From: Ptiloglossa arizonensis
Lineage: Eukaryota; Arthropoda; Insecta; Hymenoptera; Colletidae
Direction of reading: 5' to 3'
Assembly: GCF_051014685.1 (NCBI RefSeq)
Contig: NW_027478972.1
Coordinates: 62,001 to 126,000, forward strand
DNA: 64,000 bases
Shown: piece by piece, positions 13,795 through 26,275 of the stretch
How the letters are laid out: the number at the start of each line of letters is the position of its first letter
How positions within the stretch are numbered: position 1 is the stretch's first letter
Program-made: the position numbers and the translations under genes
Notes under the pieces: model-generated
Told to the model about the DNA's origin: nothing
Seen by the model: only the letters and a program-made list of their open reading frames with translations
Databases searched by the model: none

Positions 13795-13922
13795 CGTCAT
13801 AGAGTATACGATACACGTTATACGTTCTACGTAATATGTAATACTTTATACGTTTTACGTATATTCGTTATACGTTCACCGTTACACGTTATACGTATAT
13901 TCGTTATACGTTCTTCGTTACA
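13795..13922 (+). repeat. Module M4, copy 2
   Basis: Differs from the first M4 in having TTATACG instead of TTACACG after GATACACG, and is preceded by TTATGCG instead of the usual TTAAACG lead-in. The counterpart is 39,931-40,058. Confidence 0.88.
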
Positions 13923-14062
13923 CGTTATACGTTATACGTTATGCGTTATACGTTATACGTTATACGTTAGACGCTATACGTTATTCGTTCTACGTTATAC
14001 GTTATACGTAATACGTTATACGTTGTACGTTATACGTTCCACGTTATTCGTTATACGTTATA

Positions 14063-14162
14063 CGTTATAGGTTAAACGTTATATGTTTTACGTTATTCGT
14101 TATACGTAATGTGTAATACGTCATACGTTTTACGTTAATCGTTATACGTTCTTCGTTACACG
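14063..14162 (+). repeat. Module M5, copy 2
   Basis: GG anchor at 14,070, 722 bp after the first. 722 is one more than a multiple of 7, as expected from one 6-bp and two 8-bp units between them. The counterpart is 40,199-40,298. Confidence 0.83.
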
Positions 14163-14328
14163 TTATACGTTATACGTTATACGTTATACGTTGTACGTTA
14201 TACGTTATACCTTATGCGTTATACGTCATACGATATACGTTATACGTTATACGTTATACGTTATACGTTATACGTTATACGTTATACATTATACGTTATA
14301 CGCTATACGTTATACGTTATACGTTATA

Positions 14329-14428
14329 CGTTATAGGTTAAACGTTATATGTTTTACGTTATTCGTTATACGTAATGTGTAATACGTCATACGTTTTACG
14401 TTAATCGTTATACGTTCTTCGTTACACG
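14329..14428 (+). repeat. Module M5, copy 3
   Basis: GG anchor at 14,336, 266 bp (38 units) after the second. A diverged fourth relative, with TAATATGTAATACG and TCGTACG, lies at about 15,430-15,530. The counterpart is 40,465-40,564. Confidence 0.83.
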
Positions 14429-14776
14429 TTATACGTTATACGTTATACGTTATACGTTGTACGTTATACGTTATACCTTATGCGTTATACGTCATACGAT
14501 ATACGTTAAACGTTGTACGTTATACGTTATACGTTATACGTTATACGTTATACGTTATGCGTTATACGTTATACGTTATACGTTATACGTTATACGTTAT
14601 ACGTTATACGTTATACGTTATACGTTATACGTTATACGTTAGACGCTATACGTTATTCGTTCTACGTTATACGTTATACGTAATACGTTATACGTTGTAC
14701 GTTATACGTTCCACGTTATTCGTTATACGTTATACGTTATACGTTATACGTTAAACGTTGTACGTTATACGTTATA

Positions 14777-14904
14777 CGTCATAGAGTATACGATACACGT
14801 TATACGTTCTACGTAATATGTAATACTTTATACGTTTTACGTATATTCGTTATACGTTCACCGTTACACGTTATACGTATATTCGTTATACGTTCTTCGT
14901 TACA
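14777..14904 (+). repeat. Module M4, copy 3
   Basis: Shares the GATACACG-TTATACG-TTCTACG form with the copy at 13,795 but has the standard TTAAACGTTGTACG lead-in. The counterpart is 40,913-41,040. Confidence 0.88.
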
Positions 14905-15821
14905 CGTTATACGTTATACGTTATGCGTTATACGTTATACGTTATACGTTATACGTTACACGTTATACGTTACACGTTATACGTTATACGTTATACGTTT
15001 TACGTTATACGTTATACGTTATACGTTATACGTTATACGTTATACGTTATACGTTATACGTTATACGATATACGTTATACGTTATACGTTATAGGTTATA
15101 CCTTATACATTATACGTCATACGTTATACGTTATACGTAATACGGTATACGTTATGCGTTATACGCTATACGTTATGCGTTATAGGATATACGTCATGCG
15201 TTATAGGATATACATTATACGTTATACGTTATACGTTATACGTTATACGTTATACGTTATACGTTATACGTTATACGATGTACGTTATACGTTACACGTT
15301 ATACGTTATACGTTATACGTTATACGTTATACGTTATACGTTATACGTTATACGTTATACGTTATACGTTATACGTTATACGTCATACGTTATACGTTAT
15401 ACGTTATAGGTTAAACGTTATACGTTATACGTTATAGGTTAAACGTTATACGTTATACGTTATTCGTTATACGTAATATGTAATACGTCGTACGTTTTAC
15501 GTTAATCGTTATACGTTCTTCGTTACACGTTATACGTTATACGTTATACGTTATACGTTATAAGTTATACGTTATACGTTATACGTTATACGTTATACGT
15601 TATACGTTAGACGCTATACGTTATACGTTATACATTATACGTTGTACGTTATACGTTATACGTTATACGTTGTACGTTATACGTTATACGTTATACGTTA
15701 TACGTTAGACGTTAGACGTTATACGTTATACGTTAGTCGATATACGTTATACGTTATACGTTATACGTTATACGTTATACGTTATACGTTATACGTCATA
15801 CGTTATACGTTATACGTTATA

Positions 15822-15829
15822 CGTTATAC
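15822..15829 (+). other. 8-bp unit (register shift +1)
   Basis: CGTTATAC followed directly by CGTTATA, a one-base C insertion giving the string TATACCGTTATA. It lies about 60 bp before an M4. The same unit is at 18,401-18,408 and 22,422-22,429, with copy-2 counterparts at 41,958, 44,488 and 48,509. Confidence 0.85.
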
Positions 15830-15892
15830 CGTTATACGTTATACGTTGTACGTTATACGTTATACGTTAAACGTTGTACGTTATACGTTATA

Positions 15893-16020
15893 CGTCATAG
15901 AGTATACGATACACGTTACACGTTCTACGTAATATGTAAGACTTTATACGTTTTACGTATATTCGTTATACGTTCACCGTTACACGTTATACGTATATTC
16001 GTTATACGTTCTTCGTTACA
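15893..16020 (+). repeat. Module M4, copy 4
   Basis: GATACACG-TTACACG form with a private change TAAGACTTT (others TAATACTTT) near 15,938. It follows the 8-bp unit CGTTATAC at 15,822. The counterpart, with the same private change, is 42,029-42,156. Confidence 0.88.
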
Positions 16021-16293
16021 CGTTATACGTTATACGTTATGCGTTATACGTTATACGTTATACGTTATACGTTATACGTTATACGTTATATGTTATACAT
16101 TATACGTTATACGTTATACGTTATACGTTATACGTTATACGTTATACGTTATACGTTATACGTTATACGGTATACGTTATGTGTTATACGATATACGTTA
16201 TGCGTTACAGGATATACGTTATGCGTTATAGGATATACGTTATACGTTGTACGTTATACGTTATACGTTATGCGTTATACGTTATACGTTATA

Positions 16294-16531
16294 CGCTATA
16301 CGTAGTACGTTACACGCTATAGGTTATACGTTATACGATATACGTTATACTTTATACGTTATACGTTATACGTTATACGATATACGTTATACGTTATACG
16401 TTATAGGTTATACCTTATACATTATACGTCATACGTTATACGTTATACGTAATACGGTATACGTTATGCGTTATACGCTATACGTTGTGCGTTATAGGAT
16501 ATACGTTATGCGTTATAGGATATACATTATA
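16294..16531 (+). repeat. Module M3, variant without ACTTTTTACG
   Basis: Has GATATACG and ACTTTATACG in place of the ACTTTTTACG unit, and GTGCG instead of ATGCG before the first GGATATACG. The counterpart starts at 42,430. Confidence 0.84.
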
Positions 16532-17175
16532 CGTTATACGTTGTACGTTATACGTTATACGATATGCGTTATACGTCATGCGTCATACGTTATACGTTAT
16601 ACGTTATACATTATACGTTATACGTTATACGTTATACGTTATACGTTATACGTTATGCGTTATACGTCATGCGATATACGTTATACGTTATACGTTATAC
16701 GTTATACGTTATGCGTTTAACGTTATACGTTATACGTTATACGTTATACGTTATACGTTATACGTTATACGTTATACGTTATACGTTATACGTTATTCGT
16801 TATACGGTATACGTTATGAGTTATACGCTATACGTTGTGCGTTATAGGATATACGTTATGCGTTATAGGGTATACGTTATACGTTGTACGTTATACGTTA
16901 TACGTTATGCGTTATACGTCATGCGATATACGTCATACGTTATACGCTATACGTAATACGGTATACGTTATGCGTTATACACTATACGTTATGCGTTATA
17001 GGATATACGTTATGCGTTATAGGATATACATTATACGTTATACGTTGTACGTTATACGTTATACGTTATACGTTATACGTTATACGTTATACGTTATACG
17101 TTATACGTTATACGTTATACGTTATACCTTATACGTTATACATTATACGTTATACGTTATACGTTATACGTTATA

Positions 17176-17413
17176 CGCTATACGTAGTACGTTACACGCT
17201 ATAGGTTATACGTTATACGTTATACGTTATACTTTTTACGTTATACGTTATACGTTATACGATATACGTTATACGTTATACGTTATAGGTTATACCTTAT
17301 ACATTATACGTCATACGTTATACGTTATACGTAATACGGTATACGTTATGCGTTATACGCTATACGTTATGCGTTATAGGATATTCGTTATGCGTTATAG
17401 GATATACATTATA
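17176..17413 (+). repeat. Module M3, full copy at the start of the 4.02-kb repeat
   Basis: Carries GGATATTCG where other copies have GGATATACG (about 17,380); the copy at 21,197 shares this. The counterpart starts at 43,312. Confidence 0.86.
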
Positions 17414-18309
17414 CGTTATACGTTGTACGTTATACGTTATACGTTATGCGTTATACGTCATCCGTCATACGTTATACGATATACGTTATACATTATACGT
17501 TATACGTTATACGTTATACGTTATACGTTATACGTTATACGTTATACGTTATACGGTATACGTTATGCGTTATACGCTATACGTTGTGCGTTATAGGATA
17601 TACGTTATGCGTTATAGGGTATACGTTATACGTTGTACGTTATACGTTATACGTTATGCGTTATACGTCATGCGATATACATTATACGTTATACGTTATA
17701 CGTTATACGTTATACGTTATACGTTATACGAAATACGTTATACGTTATACGTTATACGCTATACGTTATACGTTATACGTTATACGTTATACGTTATACG
17801 CTATACGTTATACGTTATACGTTATACGTTATACGTTATACGTTATACGTTATACGTTACACGTTATTCGTTACACGTTATACGTTATACGTTATACGTT
17901 ATACGATATACGTTATACGTTATACGTTATACGTTATACGTTATACGCTATACGTTATGCGTTATACGCTATACGTTGTGCGTTATAGGATATACGTTAT
18001 GCGTTATAGGGTATACGTTATACGTTGTACGTTATACGTTATACGTTATGCGTTATACGTCATGCGATATACGTCATACGTTATACGCTATACGTAATAC
18101 GGTATACGTTATGCGTTATACGCTATACGTTATGCGTTATAGGATATACGTTATGCGTTATAGGATATACATTATACGTTATACGTTGTACGTTATACGT
18201 TATACGTTATACGTTATACGTTATACGTTATACGTTATACGTTATACGTTATACGTTATACCTTATACGTTATACATTATACGTTATACGTTATACGTTA
18301 TACGTTATA

Positions 18310-18344
18310 CGCTATACGTAGTACGTTACACGCTATAGGTTATA
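18310..18344 (+). repeat. Module M3, header only
   Basis: Only CGCTATACGTAGTACG, TTACACG and CTATAGG, then a pure run and TCATACG. The corresponding header is missing from copy 2, where eight units are lost near 44,450. Confidence 0.85.
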
Positions 18345-18400
18345 CGTTATACGTTATACGTTATACGTCATACGTTATACGTTATACGTTATACGTTATA

Positions 18401-18408
18401 CGTTATAC
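18401..18408 (+). other. 8-bp unit (register shift +1)
   Basis: Second CGTTATAC unit, again upstream of M4, in the first 4.02-kb repeat. Confidence 0.85.
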
Positions 18409-18471
18409 CGTTATACGTTATACGTTGTACGTTATACGTTATACGTTAAACGTTGTACGTTATACGTTATA

Positions 18472-18599
18472 CGTCATAGAGTATACGATACACGTTACAC
18501 GTTCTACGTAATATGTAATACTTTATACGTTTTACGTATATTCGTTATACGTTCACCGTTACACGTTATACGTATATTCGTTATACGTTCTTCGTTACA
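18472..18599 (+). repeat. Module M4, copy 5
   Basis: GATACACG-TTACACG form, preceded by the 8-bp CGTTATAC at 18,401. It is the parent or sister of the copy 4,021 bp downstream. Confidence 0.88.
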
Positions 18600-18775
18600 C
18601 GTTATACGTTATACGTTATGCGTTATACGTTATACGTTATACGTTATACGTTATACGTTATACGTTATATGTTATACATTATACGTTATACGTTATACGT
18701 TATACGTTATACGTTATACGTTATACGTTATACGTTATACGTTATACGGTATACGTTATGCGTTATACGCTATAC

Positions 18776-21063
18776 GTGCTTCGTTAGAAGTTATACGTTA
18801 TACGTCATAGGTTATACGTTATACGTTATACGTTATACGTTATACGTTATACATTATGCGTTATACGTTTTACGTTATTCGTTATACGTTATACGTTATA
18901 CGATATACGTTATACGTTATAAGTTATACGTTATACGTTATACGTTATACGTTATACATTATGCGTTATACGTTTTACGTTATTCGTTATACGTTATACG
19001 TTATACGATATACGTTATACGTTATAAGTTATACGTTATACGTTGTACGTTATACGTTATACGTTATACGTTATACGCTATACGTTATACGTTATACGTT
19101 GTACGTTATACGTTATAAGTTGTACGTTATACGATATACGTTATACGTTATTCTTTATACGTGCTTCGTTACAAGTTATACGTTATACGTCATAGGTTAT
19201 ACGTTATACGTTATACGTTATACGTTATACGTTATACGTTATACGTTATTCGTTATACGTTATACGTTATACGATATACGTTATACGTTATAAGTTATAG
19301 GTTATACATTATACGTTATACGTTATACGTTATACGTTATACGTTATACGTTATACGTTATACGTTATACGTTATGCGTTATACGTTATACGTTATACGT
19401 TATACGTCATACGTTATAGGTTATACGTAATACGTTATACGTTATACGTTATACGTTATACGTTATACGTTATACGTTATACGTTGTACGTTATACGTTA
19501 TACGTTATACGTTATACGCTATACGTTATACGTTATACGTTGTACGTTATACGTTATAAGTTGTACGTTATACGATATACGTTATACGTTATTCTTTATA
19601 CGTGCTTCGTTACAAGTTATACGTTATACGTCATAGGTTATACGTTATACGCTATACGTTATACGTTATACGTTATACGTTATTCGTTATACGTTATACG
19701 TTATACGATATACGTTATACGTTATAAGTTATAGGTTATACATTATACGTTATACGTTATACGTTATACGTTATACGTTATACGTTATACGTTATACGTT
19801 ATACGTTATGCGTTATACGTTATACGTTATACGTTATACGTCATACGTTATAGGTTATACGTAATACGTTATACGTTATACGTTATACGTTATACGTTAT
19901 ACGTTATACGTTATACGTTATACGTTATACGTTGTACGTTATACGTAATACGTTATACGTTATACGTTATACGTTATACGTTATACGTTATACGTTATAC
20001 GTTGTACGTTATACGTTATACGTTATACGTTATACGATATACGTTATACGTTCTACGTTGTACGTTATACGTTATAATTTGTACGTTATACGATATACGT
20101 TATACGTTATTCTTTATACGTGCTTCGTTACAAGTTATACGTTATACGTCATAGGTTATACGTTGAACGTTATACTTTATACGTAGCATGTAATGCGTCA
20201 TACGTTTTACGTTATTCGTTATACGTTTTTCGTTACAAGTTATACGTTATACGTTATACGTTATACGTCATAGGTTATACATTATACGCTATACGTTATA
20301 CGTTATACATTATGCGTTATACGTTTTACGTTATTCGTTATACGTTATACGTTATACGATATACGTTATACGTTATAAGTTATACGTTATACGTTGTACG
20401 TTATACGTTATACGTTATACGTTATACGTTATACGTTATACGTTATACGTTATACGTTATACGCTATACGTTATACGTTATACGTTATACGTTATACGTT
20501 ATACGTTATACGTTATACGTTATACGTTATACATTATGCGTTATACGTTTTACGTTATTCGTTATACGTTATACGTTATACGATATACGTTATACGTTAT
20601 AAGTTATAGGTTATACATTATACGTTATACGTTATACGTTATACGTTATACGTTATACGTTATACGTTATACGTTATACGTTATACGTTATACGTTATAC
20701 ATTATACGTTATACGTTATACGTTATACGTTATACGTTATACGTTATACGTTATACGTTATACGTTATACGCTATACGTTTTACGTTATTCGTTATACGT
20801 TTTTCGTCACAAGTTATACGTTATACGTTATACGTTATACGTCATAGGTTATACGTTATACGTTATACGCTATACGTCATACATTATGCGTTATATGTTT
20901 TACGTTATTCGTTATACGTTATACGTTATACGATATACGTTATACGTTATAAGTTATACGTTATACGTTATACGTTATACGTTATACGTTATACGTTATA
21001 CGCTATACGGTATACGTTATACGTTATACGTTATACGTTATACGTTATACGTTATACGTTATA
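18776..21063 (+). repeat. Type B block B2 (copy 1)
   Basis: Starts with the GTTAGAAG form of M2 (about 18,778), followed by GTTACAAG forms near 19,161, 19,601 and 20,121 and M1 modules near 18,853, 18,958, 20,307, 20,531 and 20,881 (the last with the unit TATGTTTTACG). It contains a run with TTATAATTTGTACG at about 20,073, a variant not seen in most M2 copies. The type A string TTATGCGTTATACGTCATG starts at about 21,064. Confidence 0.8.
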
Positions 21064-21196
21064 CGTTATGCGTTATACGTCATGCGATATACGTTATACG
21101 TTATACGTTATACGTTATACGTTATGCGTTTAACGTTATACGTTATACGTTATACGTTATACGTTATACGTTATACGTTATACGTTATACGTTATA

Positions 21197-21434
21197 CGCT
21201 ATACGTAGTACGTTACACGCTATAGGTTATACGTTATACGTTATACGTTATACTTTTTACGTTATACGTTATACGTTATACGATATACGTTATACGTTAT
21301 ACGTTATAGGTTATACCTTATACATTATACGTCATACGTTATACGTTATACGTAATACGGTATACGTTATGCGTTATACGCTATACGTTATGCGTTATAG
21401 GATATTCGTTATGCGTTATAGGATATACATTATA
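21197..21434 (+). repeat. Module M3, full copy in the second 4.02-kb repeat
   Basis: Shares GGATATTCG with the copy at 17,176. The counterpart starts at 47,284. Confidence 0.86.
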
Positions 21435-22330
21435 CGTTATACGTTGTACGTTATACGTTATACGTTATGCGTTATACGTCATCCGTCATACGTTATACGA
21501 TATACGTTATACATTATACGTTATACGTTATACGTTATACGTTATACGTTATACGTTATACGTTATACGTTATACGGTATACGTTATGCGTTATACGCTA
21601 TACGTTGTGCGTTATAGGATATACGTTATGCGTTATAGGGTATACGTTATACGTTGTACGTTATACGTTATACGTTATGCGTTATACGTCATGCGATATA
21701 CATTATACGTTATACGTTATACGTTATACGTTATACGTTATACGTTATACGAAATACGTTATACGTTATACGTTATACGCTATACGTTATACGTTATACG
21801 TTATACGATATACGTTATACGCTATACGTTATACGTTATACGTTATACGTTATACGTTATACGTTATACGTTATACGTTACACGTTATTCGTTACACGTT
21901 ATACGTTATACGTTATACGTTATACGATATACGTTATACGTTATACGTTATACGTTATACGTTATACGCTATACGTTATGCGTTATACGCTATACGTTGT
22001 GCGTTATAGGATATACGTTATGCGTTATAGGGTATACGTTATACGTTGTACGTTATACGTTATACGTTATGCGTTATACGTCATGCGATATACGTCATAC
22101 GTTATACGCTATACGTAATACGGTATACGTTATGCGTTATACGCTATACGTTATGCGTTATAGGATATACGTTATGCGTTATAGGATATACATTATACGT
22201 TATACGTTGTACGTTATACGTTATACGTTATACGTTATACGTTATACGTTATACGTTATACGTTATACGTTATACGTTATACCTTATACGTTATACATTA
22301 TACGTTATACGTTATACGTTATACGTTATA

Positions 22331-22365
22331 CGCTATACGTAGTACGTTACACGCTATAGGTTATA
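22331..22365 (+). repeat. Module M3, header only
   Basis: Sister of the header at 18,310. Its counterpart at 48,418 is retained, unlike that of 18,310. Confidence 0.85.
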
Positions 22366-22421
22366 CGTTATACGTTATACGTTATACGTCATACGTTATA
22401 CGTTATACGTTATACGTTATA

Positions 22422-22429
22422 CGTTATAC
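22422..22429 (+). other. 8-bp unit (register shift +1)
   Basis: Third CGTTATAC unit, 4,021 bp after the second. Confidence 0.85.
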
Positions 22430-22492
22430 CGTTATACGTTATACGTTGTACGTTATACGTTATACGTTAAACGTTGTACGTTATACGTTATA

Positions 22493-22620
22493 CGTCATAG
22501 AGTATACGATACACGTTACACGTTCTACGTAATATGTAATACTTTATACGTTTTACGTATATTCGTTATACGTTCACCGTTACACGTTATACGTATATTC
22601 GTTATACGTTCTTCGTTACA
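22493..22620 (+). repeat. Module M4, copy 6
   Basis: Apparently identical to the copy at 18,472; it belongs to the second 4.02-kb repeat. Confidence 0.88.
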
Positions 22621-22796
22621 CGTTATACGTTATACGTTATGCGTTATACGTTATACGTTATACGTTATACGTTATACGTTATACGTTATATGTTATACAT
22701 TATACGTTATACGTTATACGTTATACGTTATACGTTATACGTTATACGTTATACGTTATACGTTATACGGTATACGTTATGCGTTATACGCTATAC

Positions 22797-23716
22797 GTGC
22801 TTCGTTAGAAGTTATACGTTATACGTCATAGGTTATACGTTATACGTTATACGTTATACGTTATACGTTATACATTATGCGTTATACGTTTTACGTTATT
22901 CGTTATACGTTATACGTTATACGATATACGTTATACGTTATAAGTTATACGTTATACGTTATACGTTATACGTTATACATTATGCGTTATACGTTTTACG
23001 TTATTCGTTATACGTTATACGTTATACGATATACGTTATACGTTATAAGTTATACGTTATACGTTGTACGTTATACGTTATACGTTATACGTTATACGCT
23101 ATACGTTATACGTTATACGTTGTACGTTATACGTTATAAGTTGTACGTTATACGATATACGTTATACGTTATTCTTTATACGTGCTTCGTTACAAGTTAT
23201 ACGTTATACGTCATAGGTTATACGTTATACGTTATACGTTATACGTTATACGTTATACGTTATACGTTATTCGTTATACGTTATACGTTATACGATATAC
23301 GTTATACGTTATAAGTTATAGGTTATACATTATACGTTATACGTTATACGTTATACGTTATACGTTATACGTTATACGTTATACGTTATACGTTATGCGT
23401 TATACGTTATACGTTATACGTTATACGTCATACGTTATAGGTTATACGTAATACGTTATACGTTATACGTTATACGTTATACGTTATACGTTATACGTTA
23501 TACGTTGTACGTTATACGTTATACGTTATACGTTATACGCTATACGTTATACGTTACACGTTGTACGTTATACGTTATAAGTTGTACGTTATACGATATA
23601 CGTTATACGTTATTCTTTATACGTGCTTCGTTACAAGTTATACGTTATACGTCATAGGTTATACGTTATACGCTATACGTTATACGTTATACGTTATACG
23701 TTATTCGTTATACGTT
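22797..23716 (+). repeat. Type B block B3 (copy 1)
   Basis: Second copy of the start of B2 with offset 4,021. M2 anchors lie near 22,799 (GTTAGAAG), 23,182 and 23,622, and M1 modules near 22,874 and 22,979. A private TTACACG unit at 23,557 distinguishes it from B2 and from the copy-2 counterpart. It is cut short at 23,716, where the homology to B2 stops at about 19,695. Confidence 0.82.
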
Positions 23717-23977
23717 ATGCGTTATACGCTATACGTTGTGCGTTATAGGATATACGTTATGCGTTATAGGATATACATTATACGTTATACGTTGTACGTT
23801 ATACGTTATACGATATGCGTTATACGTCATGCGTCATACGTTATACGTTATACGTTATACATTATACGTTATACGTTATACGTTATACGTTATACGTTAT
23901 ACGTTATGCGTTATACGTCATGCGATATACGTTATACGTTATACGTTATACGTTATACGTTATGCGTTTAACGTTAT
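23717..23977 (+). repeat. Type A fragment A4 (copy 1)
   Basis: About 260 bp matching 16,466-16,726 with offset 7,251, including the end of an M3 module, GATATGCG, TCATGCGTCATACG and the rare unit GTTTAACG. It is inserted between two type B segments. Both edges are abrupt switches of variant pattern with no change of 7-bp register. Confidence 0.8.
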
Positions 23978-24665
23978 ACGTTATACGTTTTACGTTATTC
24001 GTTATACGTTATACGTTATACGATATACGTTATACGTTATAAGTTATACGTTATACGTTATACGTTATACGTTATACGTTATACGTTGTACGTTATACGT
24101 TATAAATTGTACGTTATACGATATACGTTATACGTTATACGTTATACGTTATACGTTATACGTTATACGTTATACGTAATACGTTATACGTTATACGTTA
24201 TACGTTATACGTTATACGTTATACGTTATACGTTGTACGTTGTACGTTATACGTTATACGTTATACGCTATACGTTATACGTTATACGTTGTACGTTATA
24301 CGTTATAAATTGTACGTTATACGATATACGTTATACGTTATTCTTTATACGTGCTTCGTTACAAGTTATACGTTATACGTCATAGGTTATACGTTGAACG
24401 TTATACTTTATACGTAGCATGTAATGCGTCATACGTTTTACGTTATTCGTTATACATTTTTCGTTACAAGTTATACTTTTGTACGTTATACGTTATACGT
24501 CATAGGTTATACGTTATACGTTATACGTTATACGTTATACATTATGCGTTATACGTTTTACGTTATTCGTTATACGTTATACGTTATACGATATACGTTA
24601 TACGTTATAAGTTATACGTTATACGTTATACGTTATACGTTATACGTTATACGTTATACGTTATA
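23978..24665 (+). repeat. Type B block B4 (copy 1)
   Basis: Begins inside an M1 module (TTTTACGTTATTCG at about 23,988), then a TTATAAATTGTACG string twice (about 24,104 and 24,304), M2 at 24,351 and M1 at 24,538. The M2 here carries CATTTTTCG and the 8-bp unit CTTTTGTA at 24,476. The sequence around 24,220-24,480 is close to 7,320-7,570. Confidence 0.8.
24476..24483 (+). other. 8-bp unit CTTTTGTA (register shift +1)
   Basis: In the M2-like context where 7,566 has CTTTATA, this copy reads CTTTTGTA. It is the only such unit in copy 1; the counterpart is 50,570-50,577. Confidence 0.8.
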
Positions 24666-24903
24666 CGCTATACGTAGTACGTTACACGCTATAGGTTATA
24701 CGTTATACGTTATACGTTATACTTTTTACGTTATACGGTATACGTTATACGATATACGTTATACGTTATACGTTATAGGTTATACCTTATACATTATACG
24801 TCATACGTTATACGTTATACGTAATACGGTATACGTTATGCGTTATACGCTATACGTTATGCGTTATAGGATATACGTTATGCGTTATAGGATATACATT
24901 ATA
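24666..24903 (+). repeat. Module M3, full copy inside type B surroundings
   Basis: Has CGGTATA in the run after ACTTTTTACG. It is closest to the copy at 4,879. The counterpart starts at 50,760. Confidence 0.85.
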
Positions 24904-25109
24904 CGTTATACGTTGTACGTTATACGTTATACGTTATGCGTTATACGTCATCCGTCATACGTTATACGTTATACGTTATACATTATACGTTATACGTTAT
25001 ACGTTATACGTTATACGTTATACGTTATACGTTATACGTTATACGTTATACGTTATACGTTATACGTTATACGATATACGTTATGCGTTATACGTTATAC
25101 GTTATACGA
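24666..25109 (+). repeat. Type A fragment A5 (copy 1)
   Basis: A nearly complete M3 module and its downstream pure run. It matches 4,879-5,310 with offset 19,787, including TCATCCGTCATACG at about 24,948. It differs by a CGGTATA unit at about 24,736. Confidence 0.82.
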
Positions 25110-26205
25110 TATACGTTATACGTTATTCTTTATACGTGCTTCGTTAGAAGTTATACGTTATACGTCATAGGTTATACGTTATACGTTATACGTTATACGT
25201 TATACATTATGCGTTATACGTTTTACGTTATTCGTTATACGTTATACGTTATACGATATACGTTATACGTTATAAGTTATACGTTATACGTTATACGTTA
25301 TACGTTATACATTATGCATTATACGTTTTACGTAATTCGTTATACGTTATACGTTATACGATATACGTTATACGTTATAAGTTATACGTTATACGTTGTA
25401 CGTTATACGTTATACGTTATACGTTATACGCTATACGTTATACGTTATACGTTGTACGTTATACGTTATAAGTTGTACGTTATACGATATACGTTATACG
25501 TTATTCTTTATACGTGCTTCGTTACAAGTTATACGTTATACGTCATAGGTTATACGTTATACGTTATACGTTATACGTTATACGTTATACGTTATTCGTT
25601 ATACGTTATACGTTATACGATATACGTTATACGTTATAAGTTATAGGTTATACATTATACGTTATACGTTATACGTTATACGTTATACGTTATACGATAT
25701 ACGTTATACGTTATACGTTATGCGTTATACGTTATACGTTAGACGTTATACGTCATACGTTATAGGTTATACGTAATACGTTATACGTTATACGTTATAC
25801 GTTATACGTTATACGTTATACGTTATACGTTATACGTTATACGATATACGTTATACGTTATAAGTTATACGTTATACGTTATACGTTATACGTTATACGT
25901 TATACGTTATACGTTATACGTTATACGTTATACGTTATACGTTATACGTTATACGTTATACGTTATACGTTATACGTTATACGTTATACGTTATACGTTA
26001 TACGTTATACGTTATACGTTATACGTTATACGTTATACGTTATACGTTATACGATATACGTTATACGTTATACGTTATGCGTTATACGTTATACGTTATA
26101 CGTTATACGTTATACGTTAGACGTTATACGTCATACGTTATAGGTTATACGTAATACGTTATACGTTATACGTTATACGTTATACGTTATACGTTATACG
26201 TTATA
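25110..26205 (+). repeat. Type B block B5 (copy 1)
   Basis: Starts with the same boundary as B1: GATATACG, TTCTTTATACG, then GCTTCGTTAGAAG at about 25,138. It is followed by M1 modules near 25,205 and 25,310 (the latter with CATTATGCATTATACG, a second loss of CG) and M2 at 25,517. A sub-block with TTAGACG, TCATACG, TTATAGG and TAATACG occurs twice, at about 25,740-25,780 and 26,117-26,157. Confidence 0.8.
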
Positions 26206-26275
26206 CGCTATACGTAGTACGTTACACGCTATAGGTTATACGTTATACGTTATACGTTATACTTTTTACGTTATA
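26206..26275 (+). repeat. Type A fragment A6: truncated M3 (copy 1)
   Basis: Only the M3 header (CGCTATACGTAGTACG, TTACACG, CTATAGG) and the ACTTTTTACG unit remain. The next unit is already the M2 string TTCTTTATACG. It is the shortest A fragment and gives a clean A-to-B fusion point at 26,265-26,280. Confidence 0.82.

Larger units (their letters stand above)
13230..18775 (+). repeat. Type A block A2 (copy 1)
   Basis: The most diverse block of the unit. It holds four of the six M4 modules found before 28.6 kb (13,795, 14,777, 15,893 and 18,472), three M5 strings plus a diverged fourth, M3 modules or headers at 16,294, 17,176 and 18,310, a 6-bp unit at 13,642 and 8-bp units at 15,822 and 18,401. 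It also has units rare elsewhere: TTAGACG pairs (13,705-13,720 and 15,705-15,720), TTAGTCG (13,736 and 15,732) and TTCCACG (14,037 and 14,708). It ends in a direct fusion of CGCTATACG to the type B unit GTGCTTCG. Confidence 0.85.
17176..21196 (+). repeat. 4.02-kb tandem duplication, first copy
   Basis: The M3 header at 17,176 recurs at 21,197, giving a 4,021-bp period. Open frames 17446-17988, 18618-19118, 18856-19293 and 19161-19430 have matching counterparts 4,021 bp downstream. 4,021 leaves remainder 3 modulo 7, explained exactly by one CGTTATAC unit (+1) and two CGTATATT units (+2) in the period. The copy-2 equivalent is 43,312 to about 47,283. Confidence 0.92.
21064..22796 (+). repeat. 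Type A block A3 (copy 1)
   Basis: From 21,197 this block repeats the end of A2 with offset 4,021 (17,176 onward). It includes a full M3, an M3 header (22,331), the 8-bp unit at 22,422 and M4 at 22,493. Its first 130 bp instead match about 16,651-16,780 (offset 4,413), so it is a mosaic of two source segments. The unit GATATACG at about 21,807 replaces TTATACG found in the parent at 17,786. Confidence 0.82.
21197..23716 (+). repeat. 4.02-kb tandem duplication, second (partial) copy
   Basis: Repeats 17,176-19,695 and then switches abruptly at 23,716 to sequence matching 16,466. The last 1.5 kb of the first copy (19,696-21,196) is therefore missing here. The copy-2 equivalent is 47,284-49,810. 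Confidence 0.9.
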
